Shown: in pieces, positions 26,740-37,182 of the stretch
Layout of the letters: every line of letters begins with the position of its first letter
How positions within the stretch are numbered: position 1 is the stretch's first letter
Source: Microcoleus sp. FACHB-68
Lineage (GTDB): Bacteria > Cyanobacteriota > Cyanobacteriia > Cyanobacteriales > Oscillatoriaceae
Reading direction: 5' to 3'
Length of the DNA stretch: 64,000 bases
Assembly: GCF_014695715.1 (NCBI RefSeq)
Contig: NZ_JACJOT010000018.1
Coordinates: forward strand, 124,001 to 188,000
Position numbers and translations under genes: made by a program
Notes under the pieces: model-generated
What the model was told of the DNA's origin: nothing
Database searches by the model: none
The model's input: only the letters and a program-made list of their open reading frames with translations

Positions 26740-27909
26740 TTACTCTCCTTCTAATCCAACCGCCTCAGAAATATTAGCCAATCCTCGTTCCTCCAGCTTT
26801 TGCAGCAAGCCGGTGAGAATTCGGCGCACCATCCAGGGTCCCTCATAAACAAAACCCGTGTAAACTTCCAATAAACTCGCACCGGCAGTAATTTTTTCCC
26901 AAGCATCCTCAGCCGTAAATACCCCGCCGGTGCCAATAATTGCCAACTGTCCTTCTGTTTGCTGCCTGATAAACCGGATCACCTCTGTTGATCGCTGTTT
27001 CAGCGGGAATCCGCTAATTCCCCCAGCTTCTTCTTTGACAGATTTGCCAGTTTGTGATATAATTTCCGTCTTTAAATCATCCCGGCGAATGGTGGTATTC
27101 GTCGCAATAATTCCAGCCAGCCGATACTGTTGGGCCACCTCAATCGCCTGTGAAATTGCCTCCCATTCCAGATCCGGCGCGATTTTAACCAAAATTGGCT
27201 TACTATTCTGGTTTTCTTGTTGCAAAGCGTCCAAAATCGTGGCAAGCTGGCCGGCATCCTGTAGTGAGCGCAGTCCGGGAGTATTGGGAGACGACACATT
27301 CACCACAAAATAATCCCCCAAATCTTTAAGAAGCTGAAAGCTGCCAAGATAGTCTGCCGCAGCTTCCTCTAGCGGTGTTACCTTAGATTTACCCAGATTA
27401 ATTCCAATCGGGATTTTGCGATCAGTCACTGCTTCGGGTTCATCTACCATCGGCAAATGAGGCGGGGAAGAAGATAACCTCGCTGCCATAGCCGCTGCCC
27501 CCTGATTGTTAAAGCCCATGCGATTCAGGACAGCTTGATCTGCCGGCAAGCGAAATAATCGAGGGCGGGGATTACCGGCTTGAGCTTGCAAAGTGACAGT
27601 TCCCAATTCAGCAAAGCCAAAGCCAAAGCTTGCCCAAACGCCGGCGGCAACCCCATCCTTATCAAACCCAGCAGCTAAACCAACGGGATTAGAAAAATTC
27701 AGCCCCCACAATTTTTGTTCCAATCGGGTGTCAGAAAAACAACAAGAACGCTGAAATTGTGATTGAATCCAACTAGCAGGTGGGTGATCGCCTTGCCGGT
27801 TAAGCCAGCTCAGCAGATCCATAGTCTGATGATGCAACCACTCTGGATCAACATTCAATCCAGAAAACAAAACAGGACGTATACCCGATCGATAAATATC
27901 CAAGATCAA
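26740..27909 (-). CDS. pyrD: Dihydroorotate dehydrogenase (quinone), class 2
   Basis: Oxidises dihydroorotate to orotate in pyrimidine synthesis, passing electrons to membrane quinone. At 389 residues with an N-terminal helical extension (about 1-45) it is the class 2, membrane-associated type. The FMN-barrel motifs are [19 protein letters not shown], and [11 protein letters not shown] with the catalytic serine; IGTGGV closes the barrel. The start ATG at 27909 is preceded by heptamer repeat DNA shared with the divergent GAF gene. Confidence 0.96.
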   Translation of the reverse strand: MILDIYRSGIRPVLFSGLNVDPEWLHHQTMDLLSWLNRQGDHPPASWIQSQFQRSCCFSDTRLEQKLWGLNFSNPVGLAAGFDKDGVAAGVWASFGFGFAELGTVTLQAQAGNPRPRLFRLPADQAVLNRMGFNNQGAAAMAARLSSSPPHLPMVDEPEAVTDRKIPIGINLGKSKVTPLEEAAADYLGSFQLLKDLGDYFVVNVSSPNTPGLRSLQDAGQLATILDALQQENQNSKPILVKIAPDLEWEAISQAIEVAQQYRLAGIIATNTTIRRDDLKTEIISQTGKSVKEEAGGISGFPLKQRSTEVIRFIRQQTEGQLAIIGTGGVFTAEDAWEKITAGASLLEVYTGFVYEGPWMVRRILTGLLQKLEERGLANISEAVGLEGE

Positions 27910-27934
27910 TCCTCACAGTGGCTAGTAACTAAAG

Positions 27935-28023
27935 ACCAAGTAATGGGTAATGGGTAGTGGGTGGTAACTAATCTTTCCAATCCCCAATCTCCAATCTAAA
28001 ATCTAAAATCTAAAATCTAAAAT
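27935..28023. repeat. TAATGGG and ATCTAAA heptamer arrays
   Basis: Two STRRs in the pyrD-GAF divergent spacer: degenerate TAATGGG units (about 27938-27963) and four ATCTAAA units (27993-28023). The second array ends seven bases before the ATG of the GAF gene and so must occupy its 5' untranslated region. Confidence 0.85.
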
Positions 28024-28030
28024 AGTTGAG

Positions 28031-30823
28031 ATGGGTCAGCAAAAACAGCCGACGACCTACGAAAAACAGCTCATTGCCTTGGGGCGTACTCTCCACACTC
28101 TCCGGGAAGAGGAGAATGTCGATGTTCTAATAGAAACTACCCTCTCATACCTTGAAACCGCATTTGAATACAAATTGCTTTGGATTGGCGTCTATGATCG
28201 GCTCGATCACCGATTATTAGGCAAGGGAGGGCGCAGTACCAACGGAGAATCCTCCATCCTCAAACAGCGTTTTAACCTCACTCCCGGTGATATTTTAGAG
28301 CAGGTGGTGATCCAGCAACGACCTGTGGGCGTGCCGGATTTGCGAGAAGAAACGCGGGCTGGAGAGTGGCGCAAAGCAGCCCAACAATTGGGCATCCAAG
28401 GCACGCTAATTTTTCCCATGCGCTACAAAGATCGCTGCTTTGGCGTTGCCTTGCTGGGTTCTAACTTGTGGGGCGTCTCACCCAAAGCCCACGAGAAGGC
28501 GCGGCTGTCTATCATTTTGGGCGGGCTGGCGGCAGCTTTTTACCGGCTAGAGATTGACTGGCAGTGCCGGCAAACCAAGCACGCCGAACAGCCCTTGCTG
28601 GCATTGCTTCCCCGGCTGCGTTCTCTCACCACCCTAGATCAATGCTTAGAGGCGGTGGTTGAAGAAACACATAAATTTGTTGCCCCCAACCGAACCAATG
28701 TCTACTGGTTTGAACCGACTCGGCGCTACTTCTGGCGCAGGGTCGGCAATCATCAAAAAACATCGCCTTTTGGAGAAAACAATCAAGCTGCCTCTGGCAT
28801 CATGGTGTCCGATCTCGGTGGCTTCTATCAAGCGCTACTGAGCGATCAAATTGTTTCCATTGGAGAAGCTCATTCCTCCCTCAAAGGAGATATTACCGCT
28901 CGCTTAATGCAGCAGATCCGGGCGAGATCGCTGCTTGCAGCCCCCATTTTGTTTCAAAAGGAAATTTTGGGGTTTCTGGCAGTGGAAGGCAACGATGCCC
29001 GGATTTGGCAGGAACAAGAGAAAAACTATGTCCGGGGGGCGGCTCAACTGCTGGCCCTGGTTGCTCCTTTGTCTCAAATGGAAGCCACCCTCGATCAAAC
29101 AAAGTTGGATCGGGCGTTAACTGCCGGCGTCACCCATGCGATTTACAGTGACGATGACTGGAATACCACGTTAAAAACCTGTGGAGAGCAACTTTTATCA
29201 CACCTGAAAGCTGATCGATTTCTTGTGCTTCTCTACAACCCCGAACACAATCAGTTTGACATCTGCTATCAAAACCAGCCGGCCAACCGGCGGGCGATAT
29301 CAACCCCCCTGAGTCCCCTCACTGAGGTAGACACTCAGATGCTGCAAGAAAGTCCCGAAGCGATCGCCATTGAAAATTGGAACGAAGATTTCAAGTTGAT
29401 GGCTTGGCGGCCTGGGTTTTTCGACTTGGGGATGCGCTCTCTTTTGGTGTGTGGCACTTCTCCAGGTCATGGTATTGAAGGGCTACTGGTGGTGGGCAGC
29501 GAAACCACGCGTTCTTGGAGCCATAGAGAGCGAGAATTGATTGCCGTCGTGAGTCAGCAGATCGGTCTGATTCTGCACCAGTGGCAGCTACAAGCCGCTA
29601 ATGAGCAACAGCAACAACTTCTGACCATGATTCAATCAGGGTTGACAAATTTGCTGCAATCAGGCCATTTGCCATTGGAGGAGATAGAACGGTTAGGGGT
29701 GCAGCAGTTGGCTCAAGTGATGAGCTGTCCTCTGGTGACGTTGGTGACGTGGTTGCCGGGGAGGGCAACGGGCCGGATTGTTGCGCCGGTGATCGCCAAT
29801 AGTTTGTTTTCGCTGAATACCGAGATCGGTGTCCCTGTCCAAACGGATGCTTTGGTTCAATGGGCGCTGCTGCAAATGTCAGAACCGCTGGAGGTGAAAG
29901 CAAGCGATTTGCCTTTGGACACGAGGCAGTGGCTCAATGGGCCGGGAGTTGGGCAGATTTTGGTGATGGCGCTGCGAACTTCACCGGCTCATCAGCCAAC
30001 GGGAATTTTGGTGGTTGCCGATCAGGCAGATCGCCGGTGGTCGCCGAATGCTGTGAGGGCAATGACTTTTTTAGTTAACCAACTTGCTTGGTCTCGCCGT
30101 TACCTGATGCTTACTTCATCGCTTCAGTGGCAGCGAGAAGAGTTGGAATGTTTGAACTGGTATAAGAACCGGCGCTTGGAGGACTTTTTCCGAGCCATGC
30201 AGTCGGGGGTGAAAAAACTAACCGAGCTGGGCAATCATAAGGGCAGTTTCGGTTCCTTGCAGATCATGCGCCTGCAGCAGATTTTGCGACAGTTAAGCAG
30301 TTCAATTCATTCAATGCGCGATCTGCTGAAACAGGAACAGTGGCATCTGCAAACCCAAGGTGAAATTATTCCCGTTGCCAGTTTGTTGCGGCGAACGCTT
30401 GATCGTGCCGGTGGTGTGATTCATCAGCGTCAGCTCTGGACTCAGGTACACACGGAAACTCATCTCAATGTTAGCGGTGACTCGATCAAAATTGAGTGGG
30501 TGCTTTATGAGGTGTTGCTGGCAGCGTGCCGCCGGTCTGAAACCGGCGCGAGAATAGATATTTGGTGCCGGCCTTTTGATGAAAACCGTTTAGAATTGTC
30601 GATTACTGATTCTGGGGAAATGCCGACTCTCCTGCTGACCGAGTTACAGGCCGGTAATGATCTCGATTTACTCGTTCCTTCCAGCCTAGAACAGCCACCC
30701 GGTCTACATTTGGTTATTTGCCAGCGCGTAATGCGACAAATGGGCGGACAGCTAAATTTTTACCAGCTTGAAGATGGCCGCATTACCAGCCAGATCCTCA
30801 TGCCTCTCATCAGTAAAAAGTAA
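28031..30823 (+). CDS. Multi-GAF protein with degenerate histidine-kinase end
   Basis: A 930-residue cytosolic signalling protein. Several GAF-like domains occupy about 20-175, 200-355, 375-525 and 530-710. They are followed by a helical region (about 740-790) and a HATPase_c-like domain (about 800-925). The phosphoacceptor H-box is missing: the helical region has no histidine in the expected H-E/D/N context. The ATPase keeps an ITDSGE-like G1 box and a GLHLVICQRVMRQMGG G2 box, but the N-box is weak. So it is more likely a sensor/adaptor or pseudo-kinase than an active histidine kinase. No chromophore cysteine motif of a typical phytochrome is obvious. The gene is single and is followed by the largest repeat array. 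Confidence 0.8.
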   Translation: MGQQKQPTTYEKQLIALGRTLHTLREEENVDVLIETTLSYLETAFEYKLLWIGVYDRLDHRLLGKGGRSTNGESSILKQRFNLTPGDILEQVVIQQRPVGVPDLREETRAGEWRKAAQQLGIQGTLIFPMRYKDRCFGVALLGSNLWGVSPKAHEKARLSIILGGLAAAFYRLEIDWQCRQTKHAEQPLLALLPRLRSLTTLDQCLEAVVEETHKFVAPNRTNVYWFEPTRRYFWRRVGNHQKTSPFGENNQAASGIMVSDLGGFYQALLSDQIVSIGEAHSSLKGDITARLMQQIRARSLLAAPILFQKEILGFLAVEGNDARIWQEQEKNYVRGAAQLLALVAPLSQMEATLDQTKLDRALTAGVTHAIYSDDDWNTTLKTCGEQLLSHLKADRFLVLLYNPEHNQFDICYQNQPANRRAISTPLSPLTEVDTQMLQESPEAIAIENWNEDFKLMAWRPGFFDLGMRSLLVCGTSPGHGIEGLLVVGSETTRSWSHRERELIAVVSQQIGLILHQWQLQAANEQQQQLLTMIQSGLTNLLQSGHLPLEEIERLGVQQLAQVMSCPLVTLVTWLPGRATGRIVAPVIANSLFSLNTEIGVPVQTDALVQWALLQMSEPLEVKASDLPLDTRQWLNGPGVGQILVMALRTSPAHQPTGILVVADQADRRWSPNAVRAMTFLVNQLAWSRRYLMLTSSLQWQREELECLNWYKNRRLEDFFRAMQSGVKKLTELGNHKGSFGSLQIMRLQQILRQLSSSIHSMRDLLKQEQWHLQTQGEIIPVASLLRRTLDRAGGVIHQRQLWTQVHTETHLNVSGDSIKIEWVLYEVLLAACRRSETGARIDIWCRPFDENRLELSITDSGEMPTLLLTELQAGNDLDLLVPSSLEQPPGLHLVICQRVMRQMGGQLNFYQLEDGRITSQILMPLISKK

Positions 30824-30832
30824 GTTTGGGGA

Positions 30833-30980
30833 ATGGGGCATTGGGCATTGGGCAAGGCTTCGACCAACCTAAAGGTATGGGCAAGGCTGCGCCAACCTAA
30901 AGGTATGGGCATGGGGCAAGGCTTCGCCAACCTAAAGGTATGGGCAAGGCTTCGCCAACCTAAAGGTATGGGCATTGGGA
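30833..30980. repeat. STRR with four copies of the 28-bp repeat
   Basis: A GGGGCAT/GGGCATT array contains four tandem 28-29-bp repeats: 30853-30881, 30882-30909, 30917-30944 and 30945-30972. Each starts CAAGGCTKCG (the first has one extra A) and ends AAAGGTATGGG. It fills the spacer between the convergent GAF and secA genes. Confidence 0.92.
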
Positions 30981-31059
30981 CTAAGGAATAGTAAAAGAAA
31001 TGCTTCATCCCTCTACTCTCCCCCTCTCTTCTCCCTAGCCCCTAGCCCTAGTCCCTTCT

Positions 31060-33870
31060 TCAAACCATTTCCGAGGAGGCTTGCACCGGCTGCTGCACTT
31101 GCGGCTGGAATTGGAACAGGGAGTATACCACATTCCGGCGAATATCGGTCATCATATCGAGGAAAAGTTCGTAGCCTTCACTCTTGTATTCAATCAAGGG
31201 GTCTTTTTGACCGTAGCTACGCAGTCCCACCGATTCCCGTAAACCATCCATCTGTTGCAAGTGTTCGCGCCAGAGGGTATCAATCTGTTGCAGGATAAAG
31301 AACCGTTCAGCTTGACGCATCAAACCGGGTTGGATTTGATCAACCTGTGCTTCTTTTAAGTCATAGGCGATCCGAACTTGTTCATGCAGGAACGTTTCAA
31401 TTTCCTCCATTGACAAGTCTTCTAACTGCTGGGGTTCCATATCACGCAGCAGATAGACAAATTCCTTCACTTTCTCAACTAATCTTGGGAGTTCCCATTC
31501 TTCCGAAGGCAAATCTGGATTCACGTAAGCTTCAACGATGTCATCCATCGTTTTTTCTGCATACTTGATAACTTGCTCTTTGAGGTCAAGACCTTCTAAC
31601 ACTCGCCGGCGTTCGGCATAAATCGCCCGACGCTGGTTATTCATTACTTCGTCATACTCAAACACCTGTTTGCGGATGTCGTAGTAGTACGTCTCGACCT
31701 TTTTCTGAGCGCCTTCGAGGGAACGCGTCAGCATTCTCGACTCGATGGGCATATCTTCCTCTACTTGGAAGGCGTTCATCAAGCCGGCCACGCGATCGCC
31801 GCCAAAAATCCGCAACAAGTTATCCTGCAAACTGAGGAAGAATTTGGTAGAACCGGGGTCACCCTGCCGGCCACAACGTCCCCGCAGTTGGTTGTCAATC
31901 CGGCGAGATTCGTGGCGTTCGGTGCCGATGACGTGCAACCCGCCCAAGTTCACCACTTCATCATGTTCGCGGCTGGTGTAGTGTTCATACTCCCGGCGAA
32001 CAAGATTGTAAACTTCCCGCAGCTTTTGAATGACAGGATCATCCGTGGGGGCTTTTTCTGAGGCAACCGCCACTTTGTCTTCCGCCTCTAGTTCTGACAG
32101 AGAACGTTCCCCATAGGTTTGCACGGCAAACTGCACGGCATTTTTGAGCATTTGCTCGGCTTCGCGGGAAAGTTGAGTGGGGAAAATCTGGGGAGAGACT
32201 TTCCAAGTTTTGACTTTCTTAGTGGTGCCGAAACCTTGGGCATTGTTTCTGCCACCGGCTGCCGCGACGCGCATCGAACCAAAGTTGCTTTCATCTTCTG
32301 GCTGTACGATCAACGGCATGAAGTATTCCCGCACTTTCAGCCTTGCCATGTAGTCGGCGTTCCCACCCAGAATGATGTCGGTGCCTCGACCGGCCATGTT
32401 TGTGGCAATGGTTACAGCGCCTTTACGTCCAGCTTGGGCCACAATTTCTGATTCTCGCTCAACGTTCTCTGGTTTTGCGTTGAGTAGGTTGTGAGGAATG
32501 CCGCGTTCACGCAGCAGGATGGAAAGCTGTTCCGAGTTTTCCACACTGGTTGTTCCCACCAAAACCGGGCGTCCCTTTTCGTGCATTTCCGCACACTCTT
32601 CCGCCACAGCAACCCATTTGCCGGCTTCGGTTTTATAAACCACATCGGCTAAATCCCGGCGTCCAGCAGAACGGTTGGTGGGGATGCCGGTGACTTCTAA
32701 GCTGTAAATTTTTTCAAATTCGGCTTCTTCTGTTTTCGCAGTGCCGGTCATGCCAGACAGCTTGGGATACAGCAAGAAGAAGTTTTGATAGGTAATAGTA
32801 GCCAGAGTTTGAGTCTCTGGTTGAATTTCTACCCCTTCTTTCGCTTCTATTGCCTGGTGTAAACCATCACTCCAGCGCCGGCCTTGAAGTACACGGCCCG
32901 TAAATTCATCAACGATCACCACCTCATCTTCAAAAATGATGTAGTTTTTGTCTTTGATGAACAATTCTTTCGCTTTAATGGCGTTAAAAATATAGTGCGC
33001 CCAAGGATCGTTAGGGTCGTAGAGATCCTTAACGCCTAAGAGTTTCTCTGATTCCGCAAACCCTTCGTCGCTTAAAAGAACGTTGCGAGCTTTTTCATCG
33101 ACTTCGTAATGTTCTTCATTTTTCAGGGCATTGGCAATTTCAGCCGCCCTTAGATATTTTTCTGTGGGGCGTTCGACTTGTCCTGAAATAATCAGCGGGG
33201 TGCGGGCTTCGTCAATTAAAATCGAGTCAACTTCGTCAATGATGGCGTAGTTGAAGGGTCGCTGCACCACTTCTGCCATTGAGCTGGCCATATTGTCGCG
33301 CAAGTAGTCGAAGCCTAGCTCACTGTTTGTCGCATAAGTGATATCACAGTTGTAGTTGCGCCGGCGCTCATCCGGGTTCATCCCCTGCTGGATCAAACCT
33401 ACGCTCAATCCCAGGAAACGATGCACCTGTCCCATCCATTCAGCGTCCCGGCGAGCCAGGTAGTCGTTGACGGTGACAACGTGTACACCTTTGCCTTTGA
33501 GTGCGTTTAAGTAGGAGGGTAGGGTAGCAACCAGGGTTTTGCCCTCGCCGGTTTTCATTTCGGCAATTTGTCCTTTGTGGAGGATGGTGCCGCCAAGGAT
33601 TTGGACATCAAAATGTCTCATACCCAAAACCCGCCTAGCTGCTTCCCGAACCACCGCAAAGGCTTCCGGTAGCAGTTCATCCAGCATTTCTTTCTCTTCG
33701 TTGAGAGATTTGGCTGATTTTAGCCGCTGTTTGAATTCTGCTGTCTTGGCTATTAAAGCCTCATCGGAGAGCGCCTGGATTTCTTGCTCCAGAATGTAGA
33801 CATCAGCGACCAGGGGCTGATATCTCTTTAGTTTGCGTGCGTTTGGATCTCCGAGCAAATTTTTCAGCAT
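31060..33870 (-). CDS. secA: Preprotein translocase ATPase SecA
   Basis: Motor ATPase that drives unfolded preproteins through SecYEG at plasma and thylakoid membranes. The 936-residue protein has Walker A MKTGEGKT near residue 110 and [14 protein letters not shown]. The second nucleotide-binding fold shows [11 protein letters not shown] and the [13 protein letters not shown] finger, followed by the helical wing/scaffold region. The C-terminal zinc motif of E. coli SecA is absent; the protein ends in a Gln/Val-rich tail, as in other cyanobacteria. It is single-gene, with its 3' end beside the repeat array. Confidence 0.97.
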   Translation of the reverse strand: MLKNLLGDPNARKLKRYQPLVADVYILEQEIQALSDEALIAKTAEFKQRLKSAKSLNEEKEMLDELLPEAFAVVREAARRVLGMRHFDVQILGGTILHKGQIAEMKTGEGKTLVATLPSYLNALKGKGVHVVTVNDYLARRDAEWMGQVHRFLGLSVGLIQQGMNPDERRRNYNCDITYATNSELGFDYLRDNMASSMAEVVQRPFNYAIIDEVDSILIDEARTPLIISGQVERPTEKYLRAAEIANALKNEEHYEVDEKARNVLLSDEGFAESEKLLGVKDLYDPNDPWAHYIFNAIKAKELFIKDKNYIIFEDEVVIVDEFTGRVLQGRRWSDGLHQAIEAKEGVEIQPETQTLATITYQNFFLLYPKLSGMTGTAKTEEAEFEKIYSLEVTGIPTNRSAGRRDLADVVYKTEAGKWVAVAEECAEMHEKGRPVLVGTTSVENSEQLSILLRERGIPHNLLNAKPENVERESEIVAQAGRKGAVTIATNMAGRGTDIILGGNADYMARLKVREYFMPLIVQPEDESNFGSMRVAAAGGRNNAQGFGTTKKVKTWKVSPQIFPTQLSREAEQMLKNAVQFAVQTYGERSLSELEAEDKVAVASEKAPTDDPVIQKLREVYNLVRREYEHYTSREHDEVVNLGGLHVIGTERHESRRIDNQLRGRCGRQGDPGSTKFFLSLQDNLLRIFGGDRVAGLMNAFQVEEDMPIESRMLTRSLEGAQKKVETYYYDIRKQVFEYDEVMNNQRRAIYAERRRVLEGLDLKEQVIKYAEKTMDDIVEAYVNPDLPSEEWELPRLVEKVKEFVYLLRDMEPQQLEDLSMEEIETFLHEQVRIAYDLKEAQVDQIQPGLMRQAERFFILQQIDTLWREHLQQMDGLRESVGLRSYGQKDPLIEYKSEGYELFLDMMTDIRRNVVYSLFQFQPQVQQPVQASSEMV

Positions 33871-34007
33871 GGCAGGAGAGGGAGTCGAAAGGATGGAGGA
33901 TCGAGGATGAAGGATGTTAGCGGTCTGTGGCCTGGGGTTAGTGGGGCAATCTCCACCTGTGCCAACCCAGTGACGACAGATACTTCACAGTTCTTCTTGA
34001 TCCTATA

Positions 34008-34550
34008 TTAAGGAGAATCCTGCCACTCTGGCGTTAGCTGCCGGAAATTGTATCGATCTGCAGAGGGATGACAGGTGAGACAAGTGCCGACACTGGTTGG
34101 CCTGGGTAGTTTTACGCGGGGGTGAAGGGCTTTAAAATAGCGAGATTGCAGCAGCCGGTAGGGAATTTCTTCCTCTTCAGTATGGGGACGAGAAAAATCT
34201 CGCAGATAATTCCATATTAAGATGCGAGGGGGACCCACCGGCAGTTGTAATTGCCGCCCATAATGTTGGGGATCTAGCAGTAGTTGCCGCCAGGTTTCTG
34301 TGGGCATCACTTCTGGTGGCAGCGCCACATGACAGCCGGCGCAGTTTTCCAGATACAGTTCTTTTCCCAGTTGGTGACTTTTGCCGATGGGATCTATCGT
34401 GCTAATTCTAGAAGGTTCTAGGGATTGGGCTAAGGCTTTTCCCATGACCAGAGTGCAGATTAAGATTGACAATAACAGCACAACGAATGTGCGCCGGCGT
34501 TTCTGTTGTTGCGGTTTTAGCTGGATAAAATTTGGCATATTTAATTGCAC
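34008..34550 (-). CDS. Exported diheme cytochrome c
   Basis: A 180-residue protein with a basic, hydrophobic signal (about 18-41, ending ALAQ) and two c-type haem motifs: C70-A-G-C73-H74 and C157-L-T-C160-H161. It is therefore predicted to be in the periplasm or thylakoid lumen. The haem sites lie 87 residues apart with a Pro/Arg-rich region between. Similar diheme proteins occur across cyanobacteria with no assigned partner. It lies 59 bases downstream of the MoxR gene on the same strand; ATG at 34538 is an alternative start. Confidence 0.88.
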   Translation of the reverse strand: MQLNMPNFIQLKPQQQKRRRTFVVLLLSILICTLVMGKALAQSLEPSRISTIDPIGKSHQLGKELYLENCAGCHVALPPEVMPTETWRQLLLDPQHYGRQLQLPVGPPRILIWNYLRDFSRPHTEEEEIPYRLLQSRYFKALHPRVKLPRPTSVGTCLTCHPSADRYNFRQLTPEWQDSP

Positions 34551-34609
34551 TAATGGCTATTGGCAAATGACTAATTTAATTAACCATTAGCCATTAGAGA
34601 TTCGCAAGT

Positions 34610-35518
34610 CTAAGGAATGGGGATTGAGCGCAGTAACCGATCTACAATCGTCTTCGAGCGCCGTCCGCCGGCTGGGATAATTCGATGGGCCAGCACATGG
34701 GGCGCAAGAAATTTGACATCATCGGGAATGGCGTAGTCGCGACCTTCCAGAAATGCAAAAGCTTGAGTGGATCGCTGCAAAGCTACCGCACCGCGAGGAC
34801 TGACGCCAAGGGTGATTTCTTCGTCTTCCCGCGTTGCCCGCACTAGGTTGAGGATGTACTGTTGCAAAGACGCTTCAACTTTGACTTGAGCACACAGAGA
34901 ACTTAACTGTCGCACTTCTTCTAAGGTAATGCAGGGCTGGAGTTCGTCTACTGTGATGCCCTGGTGAAGCCGTTGCAGCATTTGCATTTCTTCGGCTTCT
35001 GTGGGGTAGCCCAAAGAAAGGGAGAGGGTAAAGCGATCCATTTGCGCTTCTGGCAGGGGGAAGGTGCCTTGATACTCAACCGGGTTCTGAGTGGCAATGG
35101 CAAAAAACGGTCTAGGAACAGGATGGGGGAAGCCATCCACGGTGACTTGGTGTTCCTCCATGACTTCTAGTAAGGCGGACTGGGTGCGGGGAGTGGCGCG
35201 GTTAATTTCGTCGGCTAGCAGGATATTGGCAAAAACCGGGCCTGCTAGAAATTCAAATTCTCCTTTGCGGGGGTTCCAAATATTGGTGCCGGTGATGTCG
35301 CTGGGTAAAAGATCGGGGGTACACTGTATGCGCTTAAAGTCGCCGGCAATTGAACGGGCGAGGGATTTGGCCAACAGGGTTTTACCCACACCGGGGACGT
35401 CTTCTAGGAGGGCGTGGCCGCCGGCTAGCAGGGCAACGATCACTAAGCGAATGGCATCGGCTTTACCGACAATAGTTTGATTGAGATTTTGGGTGAGGCG
35501 ATCAATACTTTCCCGCAT
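34610..35518 (-). CDS. MoxR-family AAA+ ATPase
   Basis: A 302-residue AAA+ chaperone-like ATPase. Walker A EDVPGVGKT is at residues 39-47 and Walker B NILLADEINR at 98-107, with the sensor segment ATQNPVEYQG. MoxR proteins activate metal- or substrate-specific partners, usually VWA-domain proteins, but no VWA gene is nearby. It precedes the diheme cytochrome gene by 59 bases, so the pair may be an operon; a role in assembling that cytochrome is only a guess. Confidence 0.93.
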   Translation of the reverse strand: MRESIDRLTQNLNQTIVGKADAIRLVIVALLAGGHALLEDVPGVGKTLLAKSLARSIAGDFKRIQCTPDLLPSDITGTNIWNPRKGEFEFLAGPVFANILLADEINRATPRTQSALLEVMEEHQVTVDGFPHPVPRPFFAIATQNPVEYQGTFPLPEAQMDRFTLSLSLGYPTEAEEMQMLQRLHQGITVDELQPCITLEEVRQLSSLCAQVKVEASLQQYILNLVRATREDEEITLGVSPRGAVALQRSTQAFAFLEGRDYAIPDDVKFLAPHVLAHRIIPAGGRRSKTIVDRLLRSIPIP

Positions 35519-35600
35519 AGCCGGTAGATGCTCCTATAAAGTTGTCGTTTGTCTTTTTCTATGCTTTTTTTAACAAATAATTGAAAAGCACATTTTAGAT

Positions 35601-35636
35601 TGAGTGCTGAGTGCTGAGTGCTGAGTTGTGAGTGGG
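35601..35636. repeat. GAGTGCT heptamer array (STRR)
   Basis: Four to five units of GAGTGCT, the inverse of the array at 4079-4106, in the spacer between the MoxR and ribF genes. Confidence 0.85.
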
Positions 35637-35729
35637 AGAAGACGGGAAACAGTAGAGGGTTGAGGCATTTCTACCATTGTTCTATAGCCCCTAGGCCCTA
35701 GTCCCTCTCTTCTCTCTGTTCCCTCCCTC

Positions 35730-36797
35730 CTAACAATTAGCCATTAGCAGGCTTCTGGCAGCGATGCAGTCTGCTTGAATTTGATCTTTAAGCGCTTCTA
35801 TAGAAGGAAATTTTTGTTCGGGGCGCAAAAATTGTTCCAAACTGACAGTTAAGGTTTGGCCGTATAAATCCCCAGACCAATCTAGCAGGTGAACTTCAAC
35901 AGTTGGATGCTTGCCTTCTACAGTGGGCCGGCAGCCGATGTTCATTACCCCAAATGCCGGCTGAGCACCGGCTGTGTGGCTGTCCTTCCAGACTCGCACG
36001 GCATAAACACCATATCGGGGCAAAAACTTGTCTTGGGGCAGTTGCAGGTTTGCTGTGGGAAATCCTATAGTTCTGCCCAACTGCTGACCTATGACTACCG
36101 GCCCGACGAGGCTGTAAGCACGTCCTAAGAGTTTGTTTGCTAGCGGTAAGTTGCCTTGCTGTAGGGCTTGACGGATGTTTGAGCTGCTAATTCTTCCGCC
36201 CTCACAGGTTTGTAGGGGGACAATCGTGACGGTAACACCATACTTGGCTGCGAAGGCACTCAACTCTTCGACGGTTCCCGCCCGTTTGTGCCCGAAGCGA
36301 TAATCTTGTCCCACGCTGATCTGAGTGGCTTTTAGTTGCCTGACCAGAATTTCTTCAACAAACTGTTGGGGGCTTAAGTCAGCCAGTTCTTGGTTAAAGG
36401 GTAGTAACACCAGCTGTTCTACCCCCATTGCCTGCAAACACGCCACTTTTTCATCCAGAGGCGTTAGCATAGGCCGGTGTTGCCCGGTAAAAAACTCTTG
36501 CGGATGAGGGTTAAAAGTGACGACGGTGGCGCAGGGTGCGGATAAAGACCGAGAAGTCGTGGAACTGTTAAACACAGGCGCAGAGAGGTTTTCTCCCCGG
36601 CTGCTAGCGAGTTCCAAATTGCTGATTTGCCATTGCTGCCCAGGTGCCGGCGCAGAATCAGCAAAAGCTTCTGGGGTGACATAGCTATTTAAAATAGGCC
36701 GCACCACCTGTTGATGCCCACGATGCACACCATCAAAATTTCCCAAGGCAATGGCAGTTGGTGTTAGCGCTTTTGTTAAAGAGGACAGCACCCTCAT
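35730..36797 (-). CDS. ribF: Bifunctional riboflavin kinase/FAD synthetase
   Basis: Makes FMN and FAD from riboflavin. From ATG 36797 the protein is 355 residues; ATGs at 36860 and 36818 would add a basic leader lacking in relatives. The N-terminal FAD-synthetase domain shows LGNFDGVHRGH and TFNPHP, and the C-terminal flavokinase domain GRTIGFPTANL. An insertion of roughly 50 residues, rich in Ser, Ala and Pro, separates GVHRGHQQVV from TFNPHP, whereas in typical RibF proteins these are close. It is likely a surface loop or linker that the enzyme tolerates. Confidence 0.93.
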   Translation of the reverse strand: MRVLSSLTKALTPTAIALGNFDGVHRGHQQVVRPILNSYVTPEAFADSAPAPGQQWQISNLELASSRGENLSAPVFNSSTTSRSLSAPCATVVTFNPHPQEFFTGQHRPMLTPLDEKVACLQAMGVEQLVLLPFNQELADLSPQQFVEEILVRQLKATQISVGQDYRFGHKRAGTVEELSAFAAKYGVTVTIVPLQTCEGGRISSSNIRQALQQGNLPLANKLLGRAYSLVGPVVIGQQLGRTIGFPTANLQLPQDKFLPRYGVYAVRVWKDSHTAGAQPAFGVMNIGCRPTVEGKHPTVEVHLLDWSGDLYGQTLTVSLEQFLRPEQKFPSIEALKDQIQADCIAARSLLMANC

Positions 36798-37182
36798 GCG
36801 CTTTAGATTTTGACACATAAATAAAGATCGCCTGCTTAGCAGATTTTGGATTTTTGTCAAATCTAAAATCTCAATTCAGTTAGCTGACTCATGGGAAACC
36901 GGCACTATAACGGACTCGTTTAGCGCTCTTGATGAAACCCTGACCTATGACGAAGTTATCCCCAAATCATGCTGCCGATAAGAGCTGCGGGTTCAGTGGA
37001 AGGGTTTAGAAAACCTTACATACTGATACCATTGATTTGGTGAATAAAACGGCGTTACTGGAATCTACATACATCTACGCCGGTTGCTACGCCCGTGCCT
37101 GTGCCTTGAGGGGTCTTGCATAGTCTTCCTAACGAAGCGCGAAGCCCACTTCATCTCGTTGGCGATTGGGTTCAGGAGTCGT
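36798..37182. other. Intergenic region, nothing recognised
   Basis: The gap lies upstream of ribF and downstream of the MBL-fold gene. A 147-codon plus-strand frame at 37116-37559 overlaps the MBL gene antisense and looks spurious. Short TTTTGGAT/AATCTAAAATC units near 36840-36870 belong to the STRR type. Confidence 0.4.

Noticed and set aside
30833-30980. CRISPR-like array
   Set aside because: The 28-bp repeats are directly adjacent with no unique spacers, and no cas gene is nearby; they are STRR-type repeats.
30975-31298. 107-codon frame beside secA
   Set aside because: Antisense to the 3' end of secA and partly repeat DNA.
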